From contig NZ_JAARML010000002.1 of the NCBI RefSeq assembly GCF_011759375.1, positions 124,001 to 188,000 of the forward strand: a DNA stretch of 64,000 nt. The letters run 5' to 3'. Numbering within the stretch: position 1 is the stretch's first letter; the number at the start of each line of letters is the position of its first letter. Made by a program: the position numbers and the translations under genes. Positions 47,597 through 58,050 of the stretch are shown here, in pieces. The DNA comes from Paraflavitalea devenefica (lineage in GTDB: Bacteria > Bacteroidota > Bacteroidia > Chitinophagales > Chitinophagaceae). The notes below the pieces were generated by a model. That model did not search any database and was not told the DNA's origin. It worked only from the letters and a program-made list of their open reading frames with translations.

Positions 47597-48937
47597 ATGG
47601 AAATGACACGATACGCGTTTAAGCACGGATATATTCTGGCCATCTCTTTTATCTCGGCATTGGGTGGTTACTTATTTGGTTTTGACTTTGCCGTTATTTC
47701 CGGCGCACTTCCATTTTTGAAAGAGCAGTTTTCCTTTAATGAATACTGGGAAGGTTTTGCCACAGCATCACTGGCATTGGGCTGTGTGATCGGTTGCCTC
47801 GTGGCAGGAACGGCGGCGGATAAATATGGCCGCCGGCCAGGGCTCATGATCGCTGCGGCTATCTTCTTCGTTTCCTCACTGGCCATGGCCTTTTCAGCTA
47901 CGCGGGGTTTATTCATTGGCGCCCGCCTGATGGCCGGCATTGGGGTAGGAATGGCATCTATGCTGTCGCCGCTTTATATCGCAGAGATTGCGCCTGCAAA
48001 GATCCGGGGAAGAATGGTGGCCATCAATCAACTGACCATTGTAATAGGTATCCTCATCACCAACCTGGTCAATTATTCACTCCGCAATGAGGGGGTGGAT
48101 GCCTGGCGGTGGATGGTAGGACTTGGCGCGGTGCCTTCCCTGTTGTTCCTGGTGGGCGTAGCCTGGCTGCCGGAGAGTCCCCGCTGGTTATTGACCATGG
48201 GTCTTCACAAAAAGGCGGAAGGGATATTAACAAAGATAGGCGGCCCTGATTATGCAAAAGATACGGTAGCGGCTATTGCCAATACGGTGAAAAGCATTAC
48301 GAAAGTGAATTATGCTTCTGTATTTGAGAAATCAGTATTGCCTGCTGTGATCATAGGAATTGGACTGGCAGTGTTCCAGCAATTCTGCGGCATCAATGTG
48401 GTATTCAATTTTGCCACTACCATTTTTGAAAGTGTTGGCTTCAGCCAGGATGACCAGTTAAAGCAAACGGTTTTTGTGGGACTGATCAACCTCGTTTTCA
48501 CCTTCCTGGCCATGTGGCAGGTGGACAAGATCGGCAGGAAACCGTTGATGTTGTTTGGCGCCGGGGCGCTGGCCCTACTATACCTCATCAGTGCCTTTTT
48601 ATTGCAGCAAAAATCGCCTGCGGCCGCATGGCCCCTGCTGGCAGCTATTGCCACCTATGCCATGTCGCTGGCGCCTGTAACCTGGGTATTGATATCAGAA
48701 ATATTTCCCGATAAAGTAAGAGGCGTGGCCACCTCTGTGGCGGTTATTTCTTTATGGCTCTCTTACGCATTACTGGTATTTACTTTTCCCATACTGGCCA
48801 GGAATATGGGCGCCTTCACGCCCTTCTATATCTATGCAGGTATTTGCGTAGTGGGTTTTTGGTTCGTATGGCGCAAGATCAGGGAAACAAAAGGCAAATC
48901 ACTGGAAGACCTGGAAAATATATTTACGGGACATTAG
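47597..48937 (+). CDS. Sugar porter (MFS) symporter
   Basis: This 446-aa, twelve-helix major facilitator of the sugar porter family has ISALGGYLFGFDFAVISGAL, the D(R/K)xGRR-like AADKYGRRPGLM, PESPRWLL, and the C-terminal half motif QVDKIGRKPLML and SLAPVTWVLISEIFPDKVRG. It should import a monosaccharide (xylose/glucose/arabinose type) with H+ into the cytoplasm, the last step of the glycan pathway encoded downstream. It follows the divergent AraC regulator. Confidence 0.93.
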   Translation: MEMTRYAFKHGYILAISFISALGGYLFGFDFAVISGALPFLKEQFSFNEYWEGFATASLALGCVIGCLVAGTAADKYGRRPGLMIAAAIFFVSSLAMAFSATRGLFIGARLMAGIGVGMASMLSPLYIAEIAPAKIRGRMVAINQLTIVIGILITNLVNYSLRNEGVDAWRWMVGLGAVPSLLFLVGVAWLPESPRWLLTMGLHKKAEGILTKIGGPDYAKDTVAAIANTVKSITKVNYASVFEKSVLPAVIIGIGLAVFQQFCGINVVFNFATTIFESVGFSQDDQLKQTVFVGLINLVFTFLAMWQVDKIGRKPLMLFGAGALALLYLISAFLLQQKSPAAAWPLLAAIATYAMSLAPVTWVLISEIFPDKVRGVATSVAVISLWLSYALLVFTFPILARNMGAFTPFYIYAGICVVGFWFVWRKIRETKGKSLEDLENIFTGH

Positions 48938-48939
48938 AG

Positions 48940-49081
48940 GTGCGCCAGCGGTTGTGCACCTACGGCGCACAATTGTTGTTAATGAATAATTCTACAAAGC
49001 GATAGCCCCGCTGGGGCTAAGCAGCAGGGTATTCCCTGCTCCGTAGGAGCAAAAGCTTTGTAGAAACGATCGTTGTATCGT
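48940..49081. repeat. Cloverleaf-like composite palindrome
   Basis: Between the porter and DUF5107 genes are GTGCGCC/GGCGCAC (48940-48970) and then a closed structure: outer arms TCTACAAAGC and GCTTTGTAGA (48991-49000, 49055-49064) enclosing hairpins AGCCCC-GCT-GGGGCT, CAGGG-TATT-CCCTG and GCTCC-GTA-GGAGC. ACGAT/ATCGT follows (49066-49081). This resembles a multibranched RNA, or a dispersed element read as DNA. Confidence 0.8.
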
Positions 49082-49150
49082 AATGGGCGGACCCGTCAGG
49101 GGACGCACCAAAAGATTTCGACAAACATTCAATAAGCAAATCAGCATATA

Positions 49151-52100
49151 ATGGAGGTTAAAGCGTGGAAGGAATTGGTTACCATTCCCACTTACAAGAT
49201 TGGTGATCCCGATAAGAATCCTATGTTCCTGGAAAAAAGAGTGTACCAGGGTAGCAGCGGTGTGGTGTACCCCCATCCGGTTATTGATAAGGTATTTGAT
49301 GAAAAAGAAGAAAAAGAATGGACAGCCCTGTATATCGAAAATGAATACCTGAAGGTGATGATCCTGCCGGAACTGGGCGGACGTATTCAAATGGCTTATG
49401 ATAAAACCAACGATTACCATTTTATTTATTATAACAGTGTGATCAAACCGGCACTGGTAGGATTGACCGGCCCCTGGATCAGTGGCGGTATTGAATTTAA
49501 CTGGCCACAGCACCACCGCCCCTCCACTTTTGATGCTACGGATTATACCATTGAAGAAAATGCAGATGGTAGTAAAACGGTATGGGTGAATGAATACGAG
49601 ATCATGTTCCGCACTAAATGTGCTTTAGGTTTCACACTGTATCCGGGTAGGGCTTATATTGAACTGCATGCGAAGCTATATAACCGTACGCCTTTCCCGC
49701 AAACGTTTTTGTGGTGGGCCAATCCTGCAGTAGCGGTGGATGAGCATTACCAAAGCGTTTTCCCGCCCGATGTGCAGGCGGTGTATGACCATGGCAAAAG
49801 GGATGTGAGCGCTTTCCCCATCGCCACCGGCACTTATTATAAAGTAGATTATTCGCCCGGCACCGATATATCGAGGTATAGCAATATTCCCGTACCTACT
49901 TCCTATATGGCGGTGAACAGCGCTTTCAATTTTGTAGGAGGGTATCATCACCGGAAGAAAGCCGGTATGATGCACGTGGCCGATCATACTATTAGTCCGG
50001 GTAAGAAACAATGGACCTGGGGATCGGGTGATTTTGGTAAAGCATGGGACCGGCAGTTAACAGATAACGACGGACCTTATATTGAGCTGATGTGTGGCGT
50101 GTATACTGATAATCAGCCCGACTTTAGCTGGATCATGGCCAATGAGGCCCGGGAGTTCAGGCAATACTTCATGCCTTACAAGGAAATTGGCTATGTAAAG
50201 AATGCTTCCATGGAGGCGATGGTGAACCTGGAGATCAATGATGATAAGGCAGAGATAGGTGTATATGTTACCCAACAACGCGCAGTTACCATCGTATTGC
50301 TGAAGCAGCAGGAGATCATCTACAGGAAGGCCCTGCAGTTGTCGCCGGCAATAACTTTTTCAGAAAGCGTACAGTTGTCATCACCGGTACATCGCCCGGA
50401 AGATTATAGTATTGAAATACTGGACGCGCAGGGTAATATACTGGTGAGCTACCGGCCTGTGACCAAGAAAGGAGATGCGGTACCCGAACCTGCGAAACCC
50501 ATGCTGATGCCGGGCGAGCTGGCTACTGCTGAAGAACTGTACCTGGCAGGACTTCACCTGGAGCAATACCGTCATGCTACTTATGTGGCCGAAGATTATT
50601 ATACAGAAGCCATCCGCAGAGACCCTTCTGATATCCGGAATAACAATGCACTGGGGCTTTTATACCTGCGGAGGGGTGAATACAAAAAGTGTGAACTGTT
50701 CTTCAGGAAAGCCGTTGAAAAACTCAACAAGTATAATCCCAATCCCTATGAGGCAGAACCGTTGTACAACCTGGGCCTTTCTTTAAAGTACCAGGGGCGC
50801 TATGATGAAGCCAGTGTGGCCTTCCATAAAAGCGCCTGGAGCGCTGCCATGCAGGACAATGCGTACCTGCAACTGGCCTATATTGAATGCAGGCGGCTCA
50901 ACTGGCATAATGCGCTGTTGCTGGTGGAAAAATCCCTGGTACGCAATAGCCATAGCGGAAAAGCCAGGAACCTGAAGACAATTATTCTCCGCCAACTGAA
51001 AGATTATGAGGGGGCGGCTCAATGGATCAATGCGTCGCTGCAGATAGATCATTTTGATTTTGGCAGCCGGTATGAACTGCACAGGATATGGCTGGAAAAA
51101 GGAGATGCCAGTGAAGCAACCAGGGTATTGAATACACTCAAAACATTGATGCGCGATTCAGGCCATAACTATATTGAAATAGCTATTGATTATGCCAATG
51201 CCGGCGCGTATGCAGATGCTTACCAATTGTTGTTGCCTGCCGGTGCCGCCAAAAAAGACCCGCTGGTATTTTATTACCTGAGCTGCTATGCTGCCCAGCA
51301 TGGCAATCATACAGCAGCCAAAGACTGGTTATTCGATGCTTTTGAATGCTCGCCCGATAAGGTGTTTCCCAACAGGCTGGAAGATATTGAAGTGCTGGAA
51401 AAAGCAGTGGCCATGAATCCCGGCGATTATAAGGCACTGTATTACCTGGGCAATTTTTATTACGCTAAGCGCCGGTATGCGGATGCGGGCGACTGCTGGA
51501 AAAAGTCAATCGCTGTGTATGATGGTTTTGCTACCACGCACAGGAATATGGGTGTTGCTTATTACAATAAGTTTAATAAGATAGAAAAAGCGCTTGCTTC
51601 CTACGAGAGGGCTTTTGCCTGCGACCCGACCGATGCGCGGGTGCTGTTTGAACTGGACCAATTGTACAAGCGGTTCAACAGAGCGCCACAGGACCGGTTG
51701 GCATTTTTGAAGTCCTATGAATCACTGATTGAAGAGCGGGATGACCTGTATACTGAATATGTGCTGTTGCATGTGATCACAGGTCAATATGAACCCGCCA
51801 GGCAATTACTGGCTGCCAGGAATTTCCATCCCTGGGAGGGTGGGGAAGGCAAAACATCCGGATTGCACCTGCATATACAGGTGGAGCTGGCCAGGCAGGC
51901 TATGCAGCAAAACCGGTTTAAAGAGGCGCTTGCTTTATTACAGGAAGCAAAACATTATCCCGACCGGTTAGGGGAGGGGAAGTTATATGGTGCCCAGGAA
52001 AATGATATCCACTATTGGATGGGGTGTAGCTATGAAAAACTGAATGAGCCCGGGCTGGCCCGGGAATACTGGACAAAAGCTTCCGTTGGGTTAGCGGTAC

Positions 52101-52483
52101 CTGCCCAGGCCATTTTCTATAATGACCAGCAGCCGGATAAGATATTTTACCAGGGACTGGCCTTATTGAAACTGGGTAAAAAAGAAGAAGCGCATACAAG
52201 GTTTCAAAACCTAATCCGCTATGGCGCGGAGAACACCGGTAAGGATATCAGGATGGACTATTTTGCCGTATCCCTTCCTGATCTTACCATTTTTGATGAT
52301 GACCTGAGCAGGCGCAATAACATTCACTGTCATTTTCTGCAGGGCCTGGGCTACCTCGGTTTGCAGGAGTGGGATCAGGCTGATCATCATTTTACAAAAG
52401 CCGCTGAGCTTGATGTTGCGCACCTGGGTATTACGCTACACCGGGCTATGCTGGAGGCGCAACGGAAAGAAATTGCTGTATAA
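49151..52483 (+). CDS. DUF5107 and TPR-repeat protein
   Basis: This 1110-aa protein has no signal peptide. The first 350 residues form the DUF5107 domain, a beta-sandwich-like galactose-mutarotase-type fold (MILPELGGRIQMAYDKTNDY, ISGGIEFNWPQHHRPSTFDA, WWANPAVAVDEHYQSVFPPD). The rest has several tetratricopeptide repeats (ALGLLYLRRGEYKKCELFFR, LGLSLKYQGRYDEASVAFHK). Such genes commonly sit in carbohydrate loci, and a sugar-binding or mutarotase-like role is inferred. It lies between porter and SusE-like genes in the same direction. Confidence 0.85.
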   Translation: MEVKAWKELVTIPTYKIGDPDKNPMFLEKRVYQGSSGVVYPHPVIDKVFDEKEEKEWTALYIENEYLKVMILPELGGRIQMAYDKTNDYHFIYYNSVIKPALVGLTGPWISGGIEFNWPQHHRPSTFDATDYTIEENADGSKTVWVNEYEIMFRTKCALGFTLYPGRAYIELHAKLYNRTPFPQTFLWWANPAVAVDEHYQSVFPPDVQAVYDHGKRDVSAFPIATGTYYKVDYSPGTDISRYSNIPVPTSYMAVNSAFNFVGGYHHRKKAGMMHVADHTISPGKKQWTWGSGDFGKAWDRQLTDNDGPYIELMCGVYTDNQPDFSWIMANEAREFRQYFMPYKEIGYVKNASMEAMVNLEINDDKAEIGVYVTQQRAVTIVLLKQQEIIYRKALQLSPAITFSESVQLSSPVHRPEDYSIEILDAQGNILVSYRPVTKKGDAVPEPAKPMLMPGELATAEELYLAGLHLEQYRHATYVAEDYYTEAIRRDPSDIRNNNALGLLYLRRGEYKKCELFFRKAVEKLNKYNPNPYEAEPLYNLGLSLKYQGRYDEASVAFHKSAWSAAMQDNAYLQLAYIECRRLNWHNALLLVEKSLVRNSHSGKARNLKTIILRQLKDYEGAAQWINASLQIDHFDFGSRYELHRIWLEKGDASEATRVLNTLKTLMRDSGHNYIEIAIDYANAGAYADAYQLLLPAGAAKKDPLVFYYLSCYAAQHGNHTAAKDWLFDAFECSPDKVFPNRLEDIEVLEKAVAMNPGDYKALYYLGNFYYAKRRYADAGDCWKKSIAVYDGFATTHRNMGVAYYNKFNKIEKALASYERAFACDPTDARVLFELDQLYKRFNRAPQDRLAFLKSYESLIEERDDLYTEYVLLHVITGQYEPARQLLAARNFHPWEGGEGKTSGLHLHIQVELARQAMQQNRFKEALALLQEAKHYPDRLGEGKLYGAQENDIHYWMGCSYEKLNEPGLAREYWTKASVGLAVPAQAIFYNDQQPDKIFYQGLALLKLGKKEEAHTRFQNLIRYGAENTGKDIRMDYFAVSLPDLTIFDDDLSRRNNIHCHFLQGLGYLGLQEWDQADHHFTKAAELDVAHLGITLHRAMLEAQRKEIAV

Positions 52484-52525
52484 CGGATTGCTTCGCTAAC
52501 GATTGCCTTATCCGCTGAAATAGTT

Positions 52526-52632
52526 CACTCGCTCGCCTCTGGCGAGTGAGGGTATTTGCAAGCCTCCGGCTTGTTGTAGCAAGCCGGAGGCTTGCAAATA
52601 CCCGTCCCCAGCGGGACGCTGGCGACTGTGAT
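52526..52632. repeat. Composite palindromic element with 24-bp stem, copy 1
   Basis: CACTCGC/GCGAGTG, then a 24-base arm (from GGGTATTTGCAAG at 52550 to 52573), loop TTGTAG, and its perfect complement (52580-52603), then CCAGCGGGACGCTGGCGA. The same flanks occur at 59732-59836, where the inner loop reads CTACAA, that is, inverted. It lies 32 bases before the SusE-like lipoprotein gene. Confidence 0.85.
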
Positions 52633-52664
52633 TTACAACGATTGCTCACATTTATAATGCCGAT

Positions 52665-53753
52665 ATGAAAAAGTTAACAAAACAACTGATCCCCGTATTA
52701 TGCTTTTCCCTGCTTTGGGTACAGTGCAAAAAGGATGAAGAGGGGGCTCCGGTCTATACCCCGCCGGCCCAATCCATCACCTTCAGTGAGGTAGCTGATT
52801 TCGTAATTGACAGTACCGGAAAGACCATCACCGCCAGCGCGAAGATCACGGCTGCCAATGACCTGCAAAAAGTAGAGGTCACTTACCAGCCCTGGAACAT
52901 TGCGAAAACCATTACCAGTTTTAGTAATCCCAAAGCCTACACGCTGAGCGAGCCCATCGCTATACCTGCCAATGCCGGGCTGAAGATCCATTCCATTGTT
53001 ATTAAAGCGACCGACAAGAGCGGGGCTTCCAACTTCACGGAAATAAAGGTGGGACTGCAGGACCTGAATTATAACAAACTGTATATGGCGGATGTAACAG
53101 AGGCCGCTTCGCTGGATGCCGACCTGTTTGGTGTACCCATGGTGATGGATAAAACAGGGTCGCATACTTACCAGTTGGTATACTATGCCAGGACCGATAA
53201 TGTAAAGGTGCGGTTCATTCCCAATAAAACAACTTTTACACCGGTAGCCATTGGTATGGATCCCAACAATGCGCAGAAGCTCATTACCACCAGCAGCCAG
53301 TCATTACCTATTCAACTGGGCGCAAAAGGATATTACAGGATTACGGTCAATACCCTGCTGTTAACGTACAAGGTGGAGAATGTCAGTCCATCGGCTACTG
53401 CCACCAGCCAGGTAGCGATTGTAGGGCGGGGATTTTATGATTACCCGGCTATGAATTGGCAGAATACATTGCCTGATATTATCCTGATGGACAAAGATCC
53501 GGCCAACAAGTACCTCTTCACCAAACTGGTAAAACTGGGAACGCCGCCGGGACAAACTTATACCACCGCACAATTCATCCTGACCACCAATAATGGCTGG
53601 ACCAATTTCTGGCGCTTTGATGATGGTCTAAGCCCGGAGCTGGCTGTTTATAATGGCGGTGTGAATACGGATATCCCCATTACCACTAACCCGGTTACCT
53701 ACCTGCTGGTATTTGATACCTATACCAACAGGGTTCAGGCCATCAAACAATAA
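52665..53753 (+). CDS. SusE/SusF-like outer-membrane lipoprotein (1)
   Basis: This 362-aa protein has a lipoprotein signal (MKKLTKQLIPVLCFSLLWVQ, then Cys). Two beta-sandwich domains follow; the last has VAIVGRGFYDYPAMNWQNTL, DIILMDKDPANKYLFTKLVK and TTNNGWTNFWRFDDGLSPEL. The next gene encodes a protein of the same length with the same C-terminal motifs, so they are a tandem duplicate pair. Such proteins at the front of SusCD operons bind glycans at the surface; the ligand is unknown. Confidence 0.8.
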   Translation: MKKLTKQLIPVLCFSLLWVQCKKDEEGAPVYTPPAQSITFSEVADFVIDSTGKTITASAKITAANDLQKVEVTYQPWNIAKTITSFSNPKAYTLSEPIAIPANAGLKIHSIVIKATDKSGASNFTEIKVGLQDLNYNKLYMADVTEAASLDADLFGVPMVMDKTGSHTYQLVYYARTDNVKVRFIPNKTTFTPVAIGMDPNNAQKLITTSSQSLPIQLGAKGYYRITVNTLLLTYKVENVSPSATATSQVAIVGRGFYDYPAMNWQNTLPDIILMDKDPANKYLFTKLVKLGTPPGQTYTTAQFILTTNNGWTNFWRFDDGLSPELAVYNGGVNTDIPITTNPVTYLLVFDTYTNRVQAIKQ

Positions 53754-53772
53754 CGATTCAAATACTGCACAT

Positions 53773-54861
53773 ATGAAAAATAGCCTACTTTCTCTTTTTA
53801 TAGCCGGCCTGCTGCTGATAGTGATTGGCTGCAGGAAAGACGGTGAAAAATTGCCCGATGCGCCCAACCCGCCCAATATCACACTGGCCAATGATATTGT
53901 GATCACCTCCCTGGGCGAAGAGTTTTACCTGGAGGCTGATCTGGCCGATTCTGTAGGTCTCAAATCTTTCACGTTACGGTATGACGACTGGTACCTGTAT
54001 AATACAGTTCCTTTGAAGGACAGCATTTACCCTAAAAAATACCATGTGCGGTACAAGTTCCGCATGCCGGATACCGCCGCCAATAAAATACACAGCATTG
54101 TACTCACGGCTACCAATGTGGGGAGCAAGGAAACATCTGCCCAGTTTAAAATACTATTGAATGCCGATTTCCCAAAGATGTACCTCATAGATGATCCCAA
54201 CCCTTCCAAACTCACCAACGACCTCTTTGGCGTACCCCTGCTGATCAAGAAAACAGCTTCTTATACTTATGAAGCTACCTATTATGCCAGTGCGCCCAAC
54301 GCGAAAGTATGGTTCATCCCGGGCAAGACGGCCCTCAAGCCGATCATGTATGGTATTGATCCTGCCAACAACACAAAACTTACCGGTGATTATGCCAAAG
54401 CACAACCTATTGTTTTACCCGGTACCGGTTACTATAAGATCAACCTGCACACATTAAACCTTACCTATTCAGTAACGCCATTGCCTGCACCTAACCCGGC
54501 GAACGCTTTTGCTGAGGTAGCCATTGCGGGACAAGGGTTTTATGACCATCCCGATATGCTGTGGCAAAATGTGATGCCCAACCTTATCCTGCTGGATAAA
54601 GATCCTGTTAACCCTTACCTGTTTACCAAAACAGTAAAACTGGGTGTGCCTCCCGGTCAAACCTATACCGAGGCCTCGTTCATTTTCACCACCAATAACG
54701 GCTGGACCAATTTCTGGCGTTTCGACATTGGCAAAGAACCGGAAGCTACTGTGCCCAACGGTGGAAACAACGGAGGCGGCTTTCCTATTTCAGGTACGCC
54801 TGTTACGTACAAAGTAACCTTTGATACGTATTTGAACAGGGCAAAGTTTGAAAGGCAATAA
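53773..54861 (+). CDS. SusE/SusF-like outer-membrane lipoprotein (2)
   Basis: Start ATG 53773 (MKNSLLSLFIAGLLLIVIGC, Cys as lipidation site); the frame upstream overlaps the previous gene and is not used. This 362-aa protein is a paralogue of the preceding protein (VAIAGQGFYDHPDMLWQNVM, NLILLDKDPVNPYLFTKTVK, TTNNGWTNFWRFDIGKEPEA). It starts 19 bases after its sister and is followed by SusC 17 bases later. Divergence in the binding face may allow different chain lengths or linkages. Confidence 0.8.
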   Translation: MKNSLLSLFIAGLLLIVIGCRKDGEKLPDAPNPPNITLANDIVITSLGEEFYLEADLADSVGLKSFTLRYDDWYLYNTVPLKDSIYPKKYHVRYKFRMPDTAANKIHSIVLTATNVGSKETSAQFKILLNADFPKMYLIDDPNPSKLTNDLFGVPLLIKKTASYTYEATYYASAPNAKVWFIPGKTALKPIMYGIDPANNTKLTGDYAKAQPIVLPGTGYYKINLHTLNLTYSVTPLPAPNPANAFAEVAIAGQGFYDHPDMLWQNVMPNLILLDKDPVNPYLFTKTVKLGVPPGQTYTEASFIFTTNNGWTNFWRFDIGKEPEATVPNGGNNGGGFPISGTPVTYKVTFDTYLNRAKFERQ

Positions 54862-54878
54862 CATTCAAAAAGTCAATT

Positions 54879-57800
54879 ATGAAAATTACAATAAGGTTTG
54901 CTGTTTGTGTAGGGGTGCTGTTGCTGGCGTTTGCGGCGCCTTGCTTTTCACAAATCACCAGCAAGGGTATTGTGAAAGCAGCAGATGGAACGGCACTGTC
55001 GGGCGCTACGGTTGCTGAAAAGAACGGGAAGGCGGTCACCACTACCAACCAGGATGGCTATTTCTCGTTCAAAGTGGCCAGTGGCGCCATACTGGTGGTA
55101 TCCAATATAGGTTATGAAACCAAAGAAGTAGCTGCTGCTGCGAATGTGGAGGTAATGCTTACGCCGCAGTCTACCAACCTGGCCGATGTGGAAGTGATCG
55201 TTGATAAAGGATATGGTAAAAGCAAGCGCATAGCCGTTTCCTCTTCCATCGCTTCGGTGCGTGGCAAGGATATTCAAAACCAGCCTGCCTATAACCTGGG
55301 TACCCTGCTGCAGGGCAAGGCCACGGGTGTGCAGGTGACCAATACCAGCAATGGATATCCTAAAATACTAGTGCGTGGATTTACTACCCTCAATACCAAT
55401 ACCGATCCGTTGGTGATCATGGACGGGATCAACCTGGGCCGGGCCAATTTAAACCTGGTGAATGTAAATGATATTGAAACCATTGATATCTTAAAGGATG
55501 GCGCCGCTGCGGCCATCTATGGAAGCGACGCTTCGGGCGGTGTAATTGTGATCACGACCAAAAGAGGGAAGGCCGGCAGAACCCAAACGGATATGAATGT
55601 GAACTACGGAACAGAGTTCTACGACAACCCGGGTATGGCCGATGCCCATGAATACATCGAGATACAAAAAAGACGTTTCACCAATTATACGGTACCGGCC
55701 TGGGCGCAAAATACCAACTGGTGGAAAACGGTTGTAAAGCCTACTAACATTATCAATGCCAACGTGAGCATGAGTGGCGGCAGTGAAAAATTAACTTCTT
55801 ATGGTAGTGTAGGCTATTACAGAACAGAAGGTCCTTATTATTATGGTTTTTCACAAAGGGCCACGGCCAGGGTGAATATTGATTTTAAGCCCAACAGGTT
55901 TATTAAAGCAGGCACCAGTCTGTACCCACGATGGGAGAACTGGCAAAACTCAGGCCTCGGCGACCTTATGGCGGCTATGCGCACCGAGCCTACCTTGCCC
56001 ATCTTTGTAAGCAGGCCCGGACAAAATGAGTACAGTCAGTATTCCGCTTCCTTTATTGAAAGGAATGCCAATCCTGTGGCAGTGCTTGCCAGGTCCAGGC
56101 ACAACTGGAATTATTTTATTGGCCTCATAGGAGATGTGCATGTTGATATTTCTCCTGTTAAAAACCTCACCTTGCGCAGCCAGGTGGGCGTGAATACCGG
56201 CAATACCTTCTCCCGGTCTTACTCACCGCCATTTTATAACAATGCCAATGGCGCGCGCGACCAGAATTATGACAGCGTAACTTCCAAGCCCGATCAAACG
56301 AAGGACAATTATATGTATGCCTCACGGGCTTATTCATCGGGCAGGTACAATGTTGACTGGCGGCTCACCAACTCGGCCAACTATTTTTACAGCATAGGCG
56401 CTGAGCACAAGTTTAATTTGTTGGTGGGCATGGAGTCGAGGAAAGAAAGCGGCGCCAATAATGGAACGGGCAGGGCTTATATCCCTGTTGACCAGCCGGG
56501 CCTATGGAATCCCAGCAATGCCGGTACACCCATTTTGTCTACTTCTCCCAACAATTTTATCAGTGGCGATGGCAGCCGGTACCGGGAAACATGGCTGTCT
56601 TATTTTGGCAGGCTTAACTATGAATACGACAGCAAGTACTTTATTGAATTGTCGGTAAGAAGGGATGGCTCATCCAGGTTCCCGGTTAATAACAAGTATG
56701 GCACTTTCCCTTCTGTTTCGGGATCGTGGATCGTGTCCAATGAAAAATTTGCACAAGGGCTGAAAGGGCTTTCATTCCTGAAAATACGGGGTGGTTTTGG
56801 TTCAGTGGGTAATGCTTCTTTCAATGATCCTTCCGTGGGCCTCGATCTGTTAAGCACAAGAATTGTAAGTTATGGCGGGCCCAATAACTATTATGTTATT
56901 GGCGGAGCGCCTTCCAGCATATTAGCGCTGGCAAGGCCTGGTAATCCCAACCTGATCTGGGAAACCACACAGGATATTAACGGGGCTATTGAATCTTATT
57001 GGTTAAAGAACAGGCTGTATGTAAACCTCGAAGTATATAACCGCAAATCAAAGGACGTATTGTTCTTTGACGATGCAGGCCGTCCCGACCTCGGCATCCG
57101 CAGTGGTTCCTGGTACAACCTCGGTACGATGGAAGTGCGAGGCATAGAGTCCACCATCGGTTACAAAGAAAAATTAAGGAACGGACTTACCTATGATGTG
57201 AGCGTAGGCCTTTCCAGGAACCGCGTATACCTGAATGAACTGGGTACCAACAAAGTGCCGATACTTGCTACGTCGCAAGGCGCTTACCGCGTAGGTGAGG
57301 ACCTTGGTGGCACGCTTATCAAAGTAGAAAAGAATGGCGGCCTGCTGGGCAACTTCTATGGTTATGATGTACTGGGTGTGTTCCAGAACTGGTTTGAGAT
57401 CAATGCACATACGGATAAGAATGGAAACAAGATCCAGCCCAATGCCATACCCGGCGACTTTAAGTTTGCCGACCTGAATAAAGATGGTATGATCAATGAA
57501 AAAGATAAAACCATCATGGGCAATGCCTATCCCAAACTTGAATTAAGTGTGAACCTGCGGGTAGAGTATAAAGGCTTCGACCTGGCTGTTACCGGTTACG
57601 GACGTTTTGGGCACAAGGTATTTTGGGTGGCCAAGAAATGGTTTGAAATGGGTGCGCTTGGTTCCAATGTGTTCAAAGGGTCTTTGAATAAAGCATGGAA
57701 CGGAGAAGGGTCTACCAATGCATATCCCAGGTTTGTCAATGATGCGCAGGATGCCAATAATAATTTGAAATCATCCAACTCCTGGTTCATTGAGAAAGGT

Positions 57801-58043
57801 GATTATTTCCGGCTGAATAATGTTCAACTGGGGTATACTTTGAACAGCAGGTTATCGGAAAAGCTGCACATCAACCGGCTGCGGGTGTATGTAAACCTGC
57901 AGAATATTGCCACGTTTACCAGCTACAAAGGGCTGAATCCTGAAATATTCAATACCGATTTTGGTTTGCTGGCTCCTGGCTTCGACCTGTCGCAGTCACC
58001 CACCAGGAAGGCGGCCACATTTGGCATAGCAATAGGGTTGTAA
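54879..58043 (+). CDS. SusC-type TonB-dependent receptor
   Basis: This 1054-aa protein has a signal peptide (MKITIRFAVCVGVLLLAFAA), a carboxypeptidase-regulatory-like domain (SKGIVKAADGTALSGATVAE), a plug (LGTLLQGKATGVQVTNTSNG, NDIETIDILKDGAAAAIYGS) and a barrel ending in KAATFGIAIGL. Unlike the receptor at 28292 it lacks an STN domain, so control comes from the AraC regulator and not from a FecI/FecR pair. It pairs with the SusD protein downstream. Confidence 0.94.
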   Translation: MKITIRFAVCVGVLLLAFAAPCFSQITSKGIVKAADGTALSGATVAEKNGKAVTTTNQDGYFSFKVASGAILVVSNIGYETKEVAAAANVEVMLTPQSTNLADVEVIVDKGYGKSKRIAVSSSIASVRGKDIQNQPAYNLGTLLQGKATGVQVTNTSNGYPKILVRGFTTLNTNTDPLVIMDGINLGRANLNLVNVNDIETIDILKDGAAAAIYGSDASGGVIVITTKRGKAGRTQTDMNVNYGTEFYDNPGMADAHEYIEIQKRRFTNYTVPAWAQNTNWWKTVVKPTNIINANVSMSGGSEKLTSYGSVGYYRTEGPYYYGFSQRATARVNIDFKPNRFIKAGTSLYPRWENWQNSGLGDLMAAMRTEPTLPIFVSRPGQNEYSQYSASFIERNANPVAVLARSRHNWNYFIGLIGDVHVDISPVKNLTLRSQVGVNTGNTFSRSYSPPFYNNANGARDQNYDSVTSKPDQTKDNYMYASRAYSSGRYNVDWRLTNSANYFYSIGAEHKFNLLVGMESRKESGANNGTGRAYIPVDQPGLWNPSNAGTPILSTSPNNFISGDGSRYRETWLSYFGRLNYEYDSKYFIELSVRRDGSSRFPVNNKYGTFPSVSGSWIVSNEKFAQGLKGLSFLKIRGGFGSVGNASFNDPSVGLDLLSTRIVSYGGPNNYYVIGGAPSSILALARPGNPNLIWETTQDINGAIESYWLKNRLYVNLEVYNRKSKDVLFFDDAGRPDLGIRSGSWYNLGTMEVRGIESTIGYKEKLRNGLTYDVSVGLSRNRVYLNELGTNKVPILATSQGAYRVGEDLGGTLIKVEKNGGLLGNFYGYDVLGVFQNWFEINAHTDKNGNKIQPNAIPGDFKFADLNKDGMINEKDKTIMGNAYPKLELSVNLRVEYKGFDLAVTGYGRFGHKVFWVAKKWFEMGALGSNVFKGSLNKAWNGEGSTNAYPRFVNDAQDANNNLKSSNSWFIEKGDYFRLNNVQLGYTLNSRLSEKLHINRLRVYVNLQNIATFTSYKGLNPEIFNTDFGLLAPGFDLSQSPTRKAATFGIAIGL

Positions 58044-58050
58044 AATCAGA

